The position numbers and the translations under genes are program-made. The notes under the pieces are model-generated. The model saw only the letters and a list, made by a program, of their open reading frames with translations, did no database searches and was not told the DNA's origin. 59,054 nt of DNA from Ruminococcus sp. UBA7013 (lineage in GTDB: Bacteria > Bacillota > Clostridia > Oscillospirales > Ruminococcaceae), in the NCBI GenBank assembly GCA_002449585.1, contig DJXD01000127.1, forward strand, positions 1-59,054. The letters are read 5' to 3'. This document shows positions 23,903 through 32,397 of the stretch, piece after piece. Numbering within the stretch: position 1 is the stretch's first letter; every line of letters begins with the position of its first letter.

Positions 23903-24766
23903 ATGAACGAAGAAATGGAAAACAATCTGGATTTTGATGATGGTCTGGGTGATGATCTCGGAGGCGGCTTCGGTGACGGTGGTTTTGATGATTTCGATGA
24001 TTTTATGAATTTCGACGATGACGACCCACTCAATGCAACCGGCGTTTCCAGAAAAAGCCTTGTCATTTTCTTTCTGATTGATACCTCCGGCAGTATGAAG
24101 GGCACAAAAATGGGTGAACTCAACGCCGTTATGGAAGAATTAATTCCTGAAATCCGCCGTGTTGGTGAAGCAGATACAGATGTCAAGCTTGCCGTGCTGA
24201 CGTTCTCCACTTCCGTGATGTGGATGTATTCTGAACCGATTTCAATCGAAGAATTTGAGTGGACGAGACTCCGTGCCGATGGTGTAACCAGCATGGGAGC
24301 AGCTTTTAAGGAACTGTCAATCAGAATGTCAAGAAACAGTTTCCTGAATTCCCCCTCACTCTCGTTTGCACCTGTTATTTTCTTAATGACAGACGGCTAT
24401 CCTTCGGATAATTATAAAGAAGGCCTTGCCGCTCTCCAGCAAAACAGCTGGTATAAATACGGCCTGAAGACTGCGCTCGGCATTGGAAAAGAAGCAGATG
24501 ATGATATGCTTGCGGAGTTTACCGGAACAAAAGATACGGTTGTACATGCCTATTCCGGCGGACAGCTGGCGCATTTGATCAAGGCGATTGCCGTTACTTC
24601 TTCCCAGATCGGAAGCAAGAGCATGACTCTGTCTGATGATTCCGGCCGAGAGCTTGGAATGGAAGATGTATTTGAAACAAAGCAGAGAATGCTTGGCCAG
24701 CAGATTCAAGAAATTATCAAGTCTGAAGGCTACGGGGATAACGTGCCGTTTGATGCAGGTTGGTAA
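23903..24766 (+). CDS. TerY-like vWA domain protein (TerY-P triad)
   Basis: 287 residues. A strongly acidic, Gly/Asp/Phe-rich N-terminus (about 8-45) precedes a vWA domain (about 50-265) with a complete MIDAS: DTSGS (60-64), the conserved Thr in GVTSMG, and the Asp of MTDGYPS. vWA domains bind ligands through a Mg2+ ion; the TerY group is cytoplasmic. In the triad it is thought to be regulated by the adjacent kinase and phosphatase. ATG 23903 is preferred over the GTG at 23894, which lies in the AAGGTG ribosome site. Genes of the triad are spaced 30-37 bp apart and clearly cotranscribed. Confidence 0.9.
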   Translation: MNEEMENNLDFDDGLGDDLGGGFGDGGFDDFDDFMNFDDDDPLNATGVSRKSLVIFFLIDTSGSMKGTKMGELNAVMEELIPEIRRVGEADTDVKLAVLTFSTSVMWMYSEPISIEEFEWTRLRADGVTSMGAAFKELSIRMSRNSFLNSPSLSFAPVIFLMTDGYPSDNYKEGLAALQQNSWYKYGLKTALGIGKEADDDMLAEFTGTKDTVVHAYSGGQLAHLIKAIAVTSSQIGSKSMTLSDDSGRELGMEDVFETKQRMLGQQIQEIIKSEGYGDNVPFDAGW

Positions 24767-24796
24767 TGCGAGAGTACGAGAAAGGAGGTGCGCACT

Positions 24797-25753
24797 ATGT
24801 ATGAAGGATTCTGCCATTCCGTTATTGGCGCAAGCCATGTAGCAAAAGGCACTGTTTGCCAGGATTTTTCTAATTTCCAGTCAACGGAATCTTATTCCAT
24901 CGCAGTTGTTGCGGATGGTCATGGAAGCAAAAAGCATTTCCGCAGTGATGTCGGTTCTCGGCTTGCTGTCAGAGCAACTCTGCGTACTGTGCGTAATTTT
25001 TATAGAGATCCGGATGAATTTGAAGCGAGTTTCCAGGAAAATCCGAAAGATATTATCAAGAAGATCGAGAAGCAGATCATTTCCAGATGGAACAGAGAAG
25101 TTTCCAAACATTACCGGAAAAATCCGGTCACAGATGAGGAAAGAGCTCCGTTTACAGATGAACAGCTGGATGCTATCAAGATGGAATCTATTTATGGTAC
25201 AACTTTGATTGCCATTGTTATGGGAAAAGATTATGTGTTTGGTATGCAGCTCGGTGACGGGAGTCTGGTTGTGATTGATGAAGATGGAGAAGCAGAAATG
25301 CCGATCGTAGATGATGAATCTGCACCAGCAAATATGACTGCATCCATGAGCAATTCCAATGCGATTGATATGTTTAACTGCTTTGTCATGATGGATATTC
25401 CAATGGCGGTTTTTGTATCGACGGACGGACTTTTCACATCATTCCGGAGTGAGGAAGATTTCTTAGATTATCACACAATTATTGCAAGTCATCTTAGTCA
25501 GATGCCGGATTTTGATAAAGTTGTTGTGAGAAATCTGACAAAAAGAACAAATTTTGGAACACAGGATGATATTTCCCTGTCCTGTATTTTTGACAAGGGA
25601 TTAGTGGCTGAAGGCACAGAAGCTCTGAAACGGCAGGTAGAGAAAAATAAGGCACGTGCTGAAATGCGTAAGGCAGAACAGCAGGCTAAACTTGCAAAAC
25701 AGCGTCTGAAAAACAAACTTCGCCGCAATCCGAACATTGCTGTAGAGGAGTAA
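24797..25753 (+). CDS. PP2C-type Ser/Thr protein phosphatase (TerY-P triad)
   Basis: 318 residues. PP2C metal motifs: D23 in CQDF, DGHG (40-43), GDGSLVVIDEDG (about 150-161), STDGLF (about 212-217) and TQDDISLSCIF near residue 255. The C-terminal 50 residues form a basic helix (KARAEMRKAEQQAKLAKQRL) that could bind a partner or nucleic acid. Expected to dephosphorylate targets of the adjacent kinase. ATG 24797 is preferred; the GTG at 24788 overlaps the AAAGGAGGTG ribosome site. Confidence 0.92.
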   Translation: MYEGFCHSVIGASHVAKGTVCQDFSNFQSTESYSIAVVADGHGSKKHFRSDVGSRLAVRATLRTVRNFYRDPDEFEASFQENPKDIIKKIEKQIISRWNREVSKHYRKNPVTDEERAPFTDEQLDAIKMESIYGTTLIAIVMGKDYVFGMQLGDGSLVVIDEDGEAEMPIVDDESAPANMTASMSNSNAIDMFNCFVMMDIPMAVFVSTDGLFTSFRSEEDFLDYHTIIASHLSQMPDFDKVVVRNLTKRTNFGTQDDISLSCIFDKGLVAEGTEALKRQVEKNKARAEMRKAEQQAKLAKQRLKNKLRRNPNIAVEE

Positions 25754-25775
25754 TGCTGATTAGGGGGAGAATATT

Positions 25776-26693
25776 ATGAAAGAGAAAAACAAAACCCGGA
25801 ATATTGTGATTATGATCATTTTAGTAATTATGTATATGGTCGTATTCATGTTCATGGGTCCATGGAAAAATGAAGCTATTTCTACATACATGGGCGTTTT
25901 GTCCGCTTTGCAGCTTTTGATTACTGTAGGAATCGTTGTCACAAATCGTAAAAGAGGATTTCTGGTTGCCTGCATTCTGTGTGCGCTCAGCGTTTCAAGC
26001 GCAGCAACTGCAATGATTCGGTCACATTCCAACGGTTCACTTCCTGGTATATTTACCCCAGTGATTAATATCATTGAGATGGCTATTATCTTAACTTATA
26101 TGCTTACCAGTGATAAACAGAAAAAAGAACTGGAAGAGCAATATGAAAAAATCAGCGATTCCAGCCGTATTATCCAGGAACAGAATGATGCTCTGAAAGC
26201 AATTACTTATACAGACCGCATGACCGGTATCCCCAACAGACAATATTTTACACAACAGATTGATGAGGCCATTCGCCTGAATATGCCTTTTACGCTCATT
26301 TATGCAGATGTTGATAATTTTAAGTCTATTAATGACACTTACGGCCCTAAAGTCGGCGATGCTGCATTAATCGCTTATGCAGAACGAGTTAGCAGTTATT
26401 GCGGCAGAAAATATAAATTTGCCAGAGTAGCCGGTGATGAATTCGGCATCCTTCTGACGGGCGAGATGACCGAAGCGGATGTTATGAATATGATTGAACA
26501 GCTCCGGAAAATGTTTATGGATCCCATCAATGCAATGGGAACACCTATTGCAGTCACCATGAGCTATGGCATCGTTGCACATCCTCGTGACGGAAGAGAT
26601 ACCGAACTTTTGCTTGACAGTGCTATCATGGCTGTTTATAATGCAAAAGCAAACGGCAAGGATAGGCCTTGTTTCTTTAGTCCGTCCAATTAA
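25776..26693 (+). CDS. Membrane diguanylate cyclase (GGDEF)
   Basis: 305 residues. Four hydrophobic helices (about 9-28, 37-57, 61-81, 90-110), a coiled-coil linker (about 114-140), then a GGDEF domain (about 145-300) with YADVDNFKSINDTYG and active site AGDEF (219-223). A first-position Ala occurs in active cyclases, so c-di-GMP synthesis is plausible, unlike the degenerate GGDEF protein at 18399. It follows the phosphatase by 22 bp with its own strong GGGGGAG site and appears to be part of the same operon, an unusual addition to a TerY-P triad. Confidence 0.9.
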   Translation: MKEKNKTRNIVIMIILVIMYMVVFMFMGPWKNEAISTYMGVLSALQLLITVGIVVTNRKRGFLVACILCALSVSSAATAMIRSHSNGSLPGIFTPVINIIEMAIILTYMLTSDKQKKELEEQYEKISDSSRIIQEQNDALKAITYTDRMTGIPNRQYFTQQIDEAIRLNMPFTLIYADVDNFKSINDTYGPKVGDAALIAYAERVSSYCGRKYKFARVAGDEFGILLTGEMTEADVMNMIEQLRKMFMDPINAMGTPIAVTMSYGIVAHPRDGRDTELLLDSAIMAVYNAKANGKDRPCFFSPSN

Positions 26694-26702
26694 GCAGAAC
26701 AT

Positions 26703-26740
26703 CAGGCCAGGCTTTCAGCGGAAAGCCTTGCCTGTCCTGT
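26703..26740 (+). terminator. Hairpin between the GGDEF and deaminase-fold genes
   Basis: A 14-bp stem with one mismatch (26703-26716 with 26721-26734), AGCG loop, then TCCTGTTTT. The T tract is broken, so it probably attenuates rather than stops transcription into the last gene of the operon. Confidence 0.65.
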
Positions 26741-26776
26741 TTTATAAAAATTTAGAAAAGAAAGGCAGGTTATTTC

Positions 26777-28093
26777 ATGGAATCCAAAGATTTTTATTAT
26801 GCCGCCGTCAAGCTGATGGAAGAAATCCGGACGGTAGAGCCACAGTTGGTTTCCAGCAGTAATTCCGAGCTTTGCGTTCTGATGACGGCTGATAAACAGA
26901 CTACTTTCGCCGGGGTGACCAGCGTCAGAGTCAATGCTGGTCAGATTATGCGGGCTTGTCCGGAATATAATGCAATCATGGCTATGATTGCTGCCGGTGA
27001 AAGTCTGGTGGAAAAGCTGATCACTGTTTCTTTTGGAAGCAAAGAAGTCAGCCAGCCCTGTGAAGAATGCCTCAAACTGCTGTATCGTGCTAATCCGGAA
27101 AATAAAGATGCAGAAATCTATGTTTCGCCGAATCAGGCAATGAAAGCTTCTGAAATTCTTGATCCGGGTAAAGCCGGAACAGAAAAGCCGCTTGGCTTCC
27201 AGAAAAAAGAAGAGAAAGCAGCGGAAAGCAGTCAGGAAACTCCTGCACCCGCAATAAATAAAGCACCTAAAAATCCACTTCCTTCTGCAATGGATTTCAG
27301 TGGTTTTTCTGATGGCGGTGATTTCGGATTTGAAGCCGCTGAACCAACAGAAGAACCCGAAGAGCAGAATCAATTTGAAGAAAAAGCCGCCGCAAATCAG
27401 GATAATCCGTTTTATGAACCGCCGGCCGCACAGAATGCCGCTCCACAGACAATGGCACAACAACCAGGCTATGCGCAGCCGGGTGGCATTCCTCCGCAAG
27501 GGATGCCGCAACCCCAGCCAGGTTATCCGCAGCCCCAGCCTTATGGATATGGACAGCAGCAGCCGGGTGGATTTCCACAGCCCCAGCCTTATGGATACGG
27601 GCAACAACCTGCCCAGCAGTCATATTATTATGGTCAGGGCGGTTTTCCGCAAGCACAGCCATATGGACAGGCACAGCCTTATGCCTATGCACAACAGAGC
27701 ATGTATCTCCGTCAGCAAAGTGCCTATATTCAGCCGGGTCAGCAAAGTGCCTATATTCAGCCGGGTCAGCAAAGTACTTATATCCAGCCAGGTCAAGGCG
27801 GTCAGCAAAGCGTTTATATCCAGCCGGGACAGAACGGACAGCAGAGTGTGTATATTTCTCAGCCTGCGGCACATAGTCAACCAGTTTCCAGCTATTATTC
27901 ACAGGGCGTTTCCCCAGCTAAATCAGATGGATCAACATACAAGAATCGTTTAGCAAATTTCATGGATGAAGATTCTTCTAATGGAGAAGATTCCACGGTT
28001 TCAAAAGAAGAAATGCTCAGACAGGCAAGAGAAAAGAAAAAGGCCGCAAAAGCGGATGCAGATTTTAACAGAAGAATGAAGAAAAAGGGCTGA
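26777..28093 (+). CDS. Cytidine-deaminase-fold protein with long Q/P/Y-rich repetitive tail
   Basis: 438 residues in three parts. Residues about 1-125 read as a cytidine-deaminase-like domain: a strand ELCVLMTADKQTTFAG, then zinc and catalytic residues C61-P-E63 in RACPEYNAIMAMIAAGE, then PCEEC with C95 and C98, then DAEIYVS. This is the order and spacing of CDA (CAE...PCxxC) with Pro in place of Ala. Residues about 165-385 are low-complexity, with PQPQPYGYGQQ repeats and five or so QQS(A/T/V)YIQPG units. The last 35 residues are basic and helical (LRQAREKKKAAKADADF). AAAGGCAGG precedes ATG 26777. Substrate unknown; placement at the end of the TerY-P operon suggests a signalling or nucleotide role. 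Confidence 0.78.
   Translation: MESKDFYYAAVKLMEEIRTVEPQLVSSSNSELCVLMTADKQTTFAGVTSVRVNAGQIMRACPEYNAIMAMIAAGESLVEKLITVSFGSKEVSQPCEECLKLLYRANPENKDAEIYVSPNQAMKASEILDPGKAGTEKPLGFQKKEEKAAESSQETPAPAINKAPKNPLPSAMDFSGFSDGGDFGFEAAEPTEEPEEQNQFEEKAAANQDNPFYEPPAAQNAAPQTMAQQPGYAQPGGIPPQGMPQPQPGYPQPQPYGYGQQQPGGFPQPQPYGYGQQPAQQSYYYGQGGFPQAQPYGQAQPYAYAQQSMYLRQQSAYIQPGQQSAYIQPGQQSTYIQPGQGGQQSVYIQPGQNGQQSVYISQPAAHSQPVSSYYSQGVSPAKSDGSTYKNRLANFMDEDSSNGEDSTVSKEEMLRQAREKKKAAKADADFNRRMKKKG
27715..27865 (+). repeat. Short tandem coding repeats in the deaminase-fold protein tail
   Basis: Units encoding QQSAYIQPG and variants occur in tandem, with 27- to 42-bp periods and near-identical DNA in the first three copies. 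They predict length variation by slippage or recombination. They follow two larger copies of a PQPQPYGYGQQ-coding block (about 27530-27610). Confidence 0.8.
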
Positions 28094-28107
28094 TGCTGTC
28101 AGTCCGG

Positions 28108-28139
28108 AAAGCTACAGCGGAAGCTGTAGCTTTTTCTCT
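28108..28139 (+). terminator. Intrinsic terminator of the TerY-P-type operon
   Basis: AAAGCTACAGC/GCTGTAGCTTT stem with a short GGAA loop followed by TTTTTCTCTTTT. Confidence 0.88.
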
Positions 28140-28154
28140 TTTCAGGAGGATTTT

Positions 28155-28988
28155 ATGAATCAATTTAAATTAAGCATATGCTGTATGATTGCCATACTTA
28201 TGACAGGGAATTTTCCTGTCCATGCGGAACAGCTTTCTGTGAAAGAATTACAGGATGCATTGCTTTGCCGGAGAGAAGCACCTTCTCAGGCATATGATCT
28301 AAATCAGGACGGAATTGTGAATATTTATGACTGGATTTTATTAAAACAAAGAGGATTGCCGTCAAAACAGGATATTCTTGAGCCAAAAGGAACGATTCAT
28401 GCAGGGGATGCTACTTTTTATGGCGGAGGCTATGAAGGCGGCTGTGCAATGCTTGATCCTGTGTCCTGTGATTACTGGATTACAGCTATGAATCTGGAAG
28501 ATTATCATACTGCACAGCTGGCAGGGGCATATTTGGAAGTGACGGGAGAATCCGGAAAAATCAATGTTCTGGTGACGGATCTTTTGCCAGAAGGCAAAAA
28601 AGGCGATCTAGATTTATATACAGACGCTTTTCCATTGATCGCACCTGTAGAAAAAGGAAAAGTTCCCGTAACATGGAAAATCATTCCACTGGATAGTGCA
28701 GAAAATGCGCCTGTTTCTTATAAATACAAAGAAGGCAGTACAGCCTTCTGGTGTGGGGTACAGGTGAGAAATCATCGATATCCCATCACAAAGCTGGAAT
28801 ATCTTGACAGCACGGGAAAATTTATCGAGATTCCGAGAAGAAATTATAATTATTTCGAAAGCATGGATCTGGGCGCAGGCCCTTTTACGTTCCGGATTAC
28901 AGATATTTATGGCGATGTGATTATTGATTATGATATTCCGCTGACACCTGATGAAATCCAGATGGGGCATGTCCAGTTTCCGGAATAA
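28155..28988 (+). CDS. Secreted expansin-like protein with dockerin-like EF-hand segment
   Basis: 277 residues. Signal peptide (cleavage near VHA-EQ, about 24). A dockerin-type segment (about 27-68) contains one clear calcium loop, DLNQDGIVNIYDW; the first half of the duplicated dockerin is degenerate. An expansin domain 1 (double-psi barrel, about 80-175, starting GDATFYGGG, with LVTDLLPEGKKGDLDLY carrying the conserved Asp) leads into the CBM63-like domain 2 (about 185-277). Bacterial expansins loosen plant cell wall without hydrolysis. Dockerin fusion implies anchoring to a cohesin scaffold elsewhere in the genome. AGGAGG precedes ATG 28155; no separate promoter is visible after the upstream terminator. 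Confidence 0.85.
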   Translation: MNQFKLSICCMIAILMTGNFPVHAEQLSVKELQDALLCRREAPSQAYDLNQDGIVNIYDWILLKQRGLPSKQDILEPKGTIHAGDATFYGGGYEGGCAMLDPVSCDYWITAMNLEDYHTAQLAGAYLEVTGESGKINVLVTDLLPEGKKGDLDLYTDAFPLIAPVEKGKVPVTWKIIPLDSAENAPVSYKYKEGSTAFWCGVQVRNHRYPITKLEYLDSTGKFIEIPRRNYNYFESMDLGAGPFTFRITDIYGDVIIDYDIPLTPDEIQMGHVQFPE

Positions 28989-28993
28989 ATCAC

Positions 28994-29022
28994 TTGCTTT
29001 TTGTTCTGACCTGTGTTATAAT
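28994..29022 (+). promoter_or_regulatory. Sigma-A promoter of the hydrolase/GTPase operon
   Basis: TTGCTT (28994-28999), 17-bp spacer, TATAAT (29017-29022). Confidence 0.78.
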
Positions 29023-29060
29023 AAATGCAGAATGCATTTTACAGATCAGGAGGAAAAACT

Positions 29061-29816
29061 ATGAAATTTTTTGAATTTGGCACAGAACATGAAATCACAC
29101 TGCTGTTTCTGTGCGGCTATACAGCAGACTGGAGGGCGGCTATGTCTGCCATACAGGAGCTTTGTAAAACATATCATGTGATCGCTGCCCCATATGATGG
29201 ATTTAATGCAGATGAACCAGAATCTCGATTTGTCTCTGTTGCTTATGAAGGTCATAAAATCGCTGATTATCTGGCAGAGCATTTTGACGGAACAATAGAT
29301 ATTATCTATGGCATGTCTTTGGGCGGCATGGTCATGACGGAAATATTGCATGATCCAAGAATCAAAGTTCATACTGCCATAGCAGATGGCTTTACTATCA
29401 TGTATACACCAGATACCGGCTCTGATACGCTCAACCGTCTGGAAGCTAAGATAATGGCAAATGTGTTCTGGTCGCTGACACATAAGCATCAGAAGCTTGC
29501 CGCTAAAATCATTGGCCGGACAGAAACACAGGTGAAAGATTTTGTATATCCGGATGCTTCTAAACAATCTTATTTCAATGCAGAATATTCCCAGATTGGC
29601 TATCATTATAAATTCCGGTCTTTTAACAAAGCAGATTCTTATCTTTGGCATGGTGATCATGAAAAACAGGCAATCCGGGACGCACAGAGACTCCAGACAT
29701 ATGGCATCCGGTTTCAGCATAAGATTTTTTCCGGATTTGGGCATGGAAGCCTTTTGCATCATCCTGCTTTGCTGAAACAGGAAATAGATCATGCTTATCA
29801 GGGGTATGATGCATGA
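29061..29816 (+). CDS. Alpha/beta-hydrolase-fold protein
   Basis: 251 residues from ATG 29061 (AGGAGG upstream). The nucleophile elbow GMSLGG and a C-terminal GFGHGSLL histidine are the visible catalytic elements; the Asp is likely in YLWHGDHE. Cytoplasmic, no signal. Substrate unknown. Its stop overlaps the start of the GTPase-NYN gene (ATGA), so the two are coupled, which makes a functional link to ribosome rescue worth considering. Confidence 0.8.
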   Translation: MKFFEFGTEHEITLLFLCGYTADWRAAMSAIQELCKTYHVIAAPYDGFNADEPESRFVSVAYEGHKIADYLAEHFDGTIDIIYGMSLGGMVMTEILHDPRIKVHTAIADGFTIMYTPDTGSDTLNRLEAKIMANVFWSLTHKHQKLAAKIIGRTETQVKDFVYPDASKQSYFNAEYSQIGYHYKFRSFNKADSYLWHGDHEKQAIRDAQRLQTYGIRFQHKIFSGFGHGSLLHHPALLKQEIDHAYQGYDA

Positions 29817-32383
29817 AACGGCTGACAATCGGCATTCTGGCGCATGTGGATTCCGGAAAAACAACGCTTTCAGAAGCAATGCTCTATGATGCCGGAGAAC
29901 TTCGGAAATTAGGCCGTGTTGATCATGGCGATGCGTTTCTAGATACAGATCTTATGGAACGGGAAAGAGGAATCACCATCTTTTCCAAACAGGCTCGTTT
30001 GCATCTGCATGAAACAGAAATCACTTTGCTGGATACGCCCGGTCATGTGGATTTTTCCGCAGAAGCAGAACGGACTTTACAAGTTCTGGATTATGCAATA
30101 TTAGTGATCAGCGGAGCAGATGGCATTCAATCCCATACAGAAACGCTTTGGAAGCTCTTGAAACATAGTCATGTTCCTGTATTTATTTTTATTAATAAAA
30201 TGGATCTGGCATTGCAGTCAAAATCAGAACTCATGCAGGAGCTTCAGAAAAATTTGCATAAAAACTGCATTGATTTTTCAGAACAGGAAACAGCCTTTTA
30301 TGATGCATTAGCAACCTGCGATGAATTACTGATGAATCAGATTCTTGAACATGGAACAGCAGAAAAAGAAAGCATTGCAGAAGCAATCCGCCAAAGGCAT
30401 GTATTTCCGTGCCTGTTCGGATCAGCATTGAAACAGAAAGGCATCCGGGCATTTCTGAAACTTCTGGAAGATTTTACGCTTCCTGTACCGGATTATCCTG
30501 AATTTGCTGCAAAAGTCTATAAAATCACAGAAGATGAACAGGGCAGACGGCTGACACATCTGAAAATAACAGGAGGGATTTTGCATGTCCGTGATTTGAT
30601 CTCAGGCACTGATCAGGAGGGTACTGCTTGGGAGGAGAAAATCAGCCAGATCAGATTATATTCCGGCTTGAAATTTCAGCCAGCAGAAAAAGTTTTTCCC
30701 GGCATGACATGCGCTGTCACGGGCTTGTCTTATACTTATCCGGGCGAAGGGCTCGGCACAGAACAGAATTCAGAAAATCCGTTATTAGAGCCGATTCTGC
30801 AATATTCTGTGATGCTTCCGGAAGATATTTCTGTCAATACGGCTCTGACAGCGTTCCGCCGTCTGGAACAGGAAGATCCACTCTTACATGTCAGTTTTTC
30901 AAAACAATTACAGGAGATTCATGTGCTTCTGATGGGCGAAATTCAATTAGCAGTATTACAGCGTCAGCTGAGAGATCGCTTTCAGATTTCAGCTGAATTT
31001 CAGGCGGCAGGTGTGGCCTATAAAGAAACGATCAAAAATACTGTTGAGGGAATGGGACATTTTGAACCATTGCGGCATTATGCCGAAGTCAGATTATTAT
31101 TAGAACCTGGAAAACCTGGAAGCGGTCTGCAATTTGCAAATATCTGCCGGGAAGATACGCTTGATAGAAATTGTCAAAGATTAATCTTGTCACATCTGGC
31201 TGAAAAACAGCATCTCGGTGTATTGACAGGATCACCTATCACAGATATGAAGATAACACTCACAGACGGAAGGGCTCATAAAAAACATACAGAAGGCGGA
31301 GACTTCCGTCAGGCAACATATAGAGCCGTAAGACAAGGCTTGATGTCGGCGGAATCTGTTCTGTTAGAGCCATATTATGCTTTCCGGCTGGAAGTACCTG
31401 CGGAATATATCGGGCGAGCTGTCACAGATTTGCAGATGAAAGGCGCAAAAATGCAGCCGCCGGAATCGCATGGAGAATTTTCTGTTCTTGAGGGAACAGC
31501 ACCAGCTGTGATCATGATGACTTATAGAACGCATGTAATGGAATATACCAGAGGGCGTGGAAAATTATCCTGCATTCCATCGGGCTATGCACCATGCACT
31601 AATCCAGAAGAAGTGATTGCAAAATATCAATATCATCCCGAAGCGGATTCTGAAAATTCTCCAGATTCTGTATTCTGTTCTCATGGTGCAGGAATGCTTG
31701 TCAAATGGAATGAAGTCGCAAATTATATGCATACAGAAAGCTATCTGAAAGCAAAATCTGAACTACATCCGGAAGCAATCAGCCAGCCTGTTCGTCAGGC
31801 CTATACCGGAAGTCTTTCTCAAGATGCTGAATTAATGAAAATTTTTGAACAAACTTATGGAAAAATCAATCATGATCAGAGAGATACAGCACATATTTTG
31901 CGCACAGAAAAACAGCCACCTGTATCAAGATCTATACCAACGCCCAAAGGTCAGGAATATTTGCTTGTAGATGGCTATAATATTATTTTTGCATGGGATT
32001 CCCTCCGGAAAACCGCCGCTGAAAGTCTGGATGCCGCACGTTCAGAACTGATTCATCGACTGAGTAATTATCAAGGAATACGGCAATGCAGACTGATCAT
32101 TGTCTTTGATGCCTACAAAGTCAAAGGCAATCCCGGCAGTACAGAACAGATCAATAATCATATCAGTATTATCTATACAAAAGAAGCTGAAACAGCAGAT
32201 TCTTATATAGAACGCATTACACATGATCTAAGCCGGGAACATCATGTTCGAGTGGCAACATCTGACGGCATGGAACAGATGATTATCCTCGGAAATGGTG
32301 CTTATCGCATGTCAGCAGAAGAACTCCGGCAGGAAGTTATGAATGCAGAACAGCAGATACAAGAGTATTTGAAAAATCATTGA
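29813..32383 (+). CDS. Tet(M)/EF-G-like ribosomal GTPase fused to a NYN (YacP/Rae1-like) RNase domain
   Basis: 856 residues, about 215 longer than Tet(M)/Tet(O). Residues 1-650 follow the ribosomal-protection GTPase layout: G1 AHVDSGKTTL (10-19), switch-I RERGITIFSKQA, G3 DTPGHVDF, G4 NKMD (about 129), then domains II to V. After a linker, residues about 713-856 form a NYN/PIN-like domain starting YLLVDGYNII, with conserved acidic residues in VFDAYK, EAETADSYIE and VATSDGMEQ. YacP/Rae1 is a ribosome A-site endoribonuclease in Bacillus, and Tet(M)-type GTPases also act at the A site, so the fusion joins two A-site activities. Tetracycline resistance cannot be assumed. Confidence 0.88.
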   Translation: MKRLTIGILAHVDSGKTTLSEAMLYDAGELRKLGRVDHGDAFLDTDLMERERGITIFSKQARLHLHETEITLLDTPGHVDFSAEAERTLQVLDYAILVISGADGIQSHTETLWKLLKHSHVPVFIFINKMDLALQSKSELMQELQKNLHKNCIDFSEQETAFYDALATCDELLMNQILEHGTAEKESIAEAIRQRHVFPCLFGSALKQKGIRAFLKLLEDFTLPVPDYPEFAAKVYKITEDEQGRRLTHLKITGGILHVRDLISGTDQEGTAWEEKISQIRLYSGLKFQPAEKVFPGMTCAVTGLSYTYPGEGLGTEQNSENPLLEPILQYSVMLPEDISVNTALTAFRRLEQEDPLLHVSFSKQLQEIHVLLMGEIQLAVLQRQLRDRFQISAEFQAAGVAYKETIKNTVEGMGHFEPLRHYAEVRLLLEPGKPGSGLQFANICREDTLDRNCQRLILSHLAEKQHLGVLTGSPITDMKITLTDGRAHKKHTEGGDFRQATYRAVRQGLMSAESVLLEPYYAFRLEVPAEYIGRAVTDLQMKGAKMQPPESHGEFSVLEGTAPAVIMMTYRTHVMEYTRGRGKLSCIPSGYAPCTNPEEVIAKYQYHPEADSENSPDSVFCSHGAGMLVKWNEVANYMHTESYLKAKSELHPEAISQPVRQAYTGSLSQDAELMKIFEQTYGKINHDQRDTAHILRTEKQPPVSRSIPTPKGQEYLLVDGYNIIFAWDSLRKTAAESLDAARSELIHRLSNYQGIRQCRLIIVFDAYKVKGNPGSTEQINNHISIIYTKEAETADSYIERITHDLSREHHVRVATSDGMEQMIILGNGAYRMSAEELRQEVMNAEQQIQEYLKNH

Positions 32384-32397
32384 CAGGGGGGATCATT

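Noticed and set aside
27297..27902. Minus-strand frame of about 200 codons opposite the Q/P/Y-rich tail
   Set aside because: It is the mirror of a repetitive coding region; its repeats simply reflect the plus-strand repeats.
29813..31760. Tetracycline resistance determinant
   Set aside because: The GTPase body is Tet(M)-like, but the C-terminal NYN fusion and chromosomal operon context differ from known resistance genes. Calling resistance from resemblance would be unsupported.
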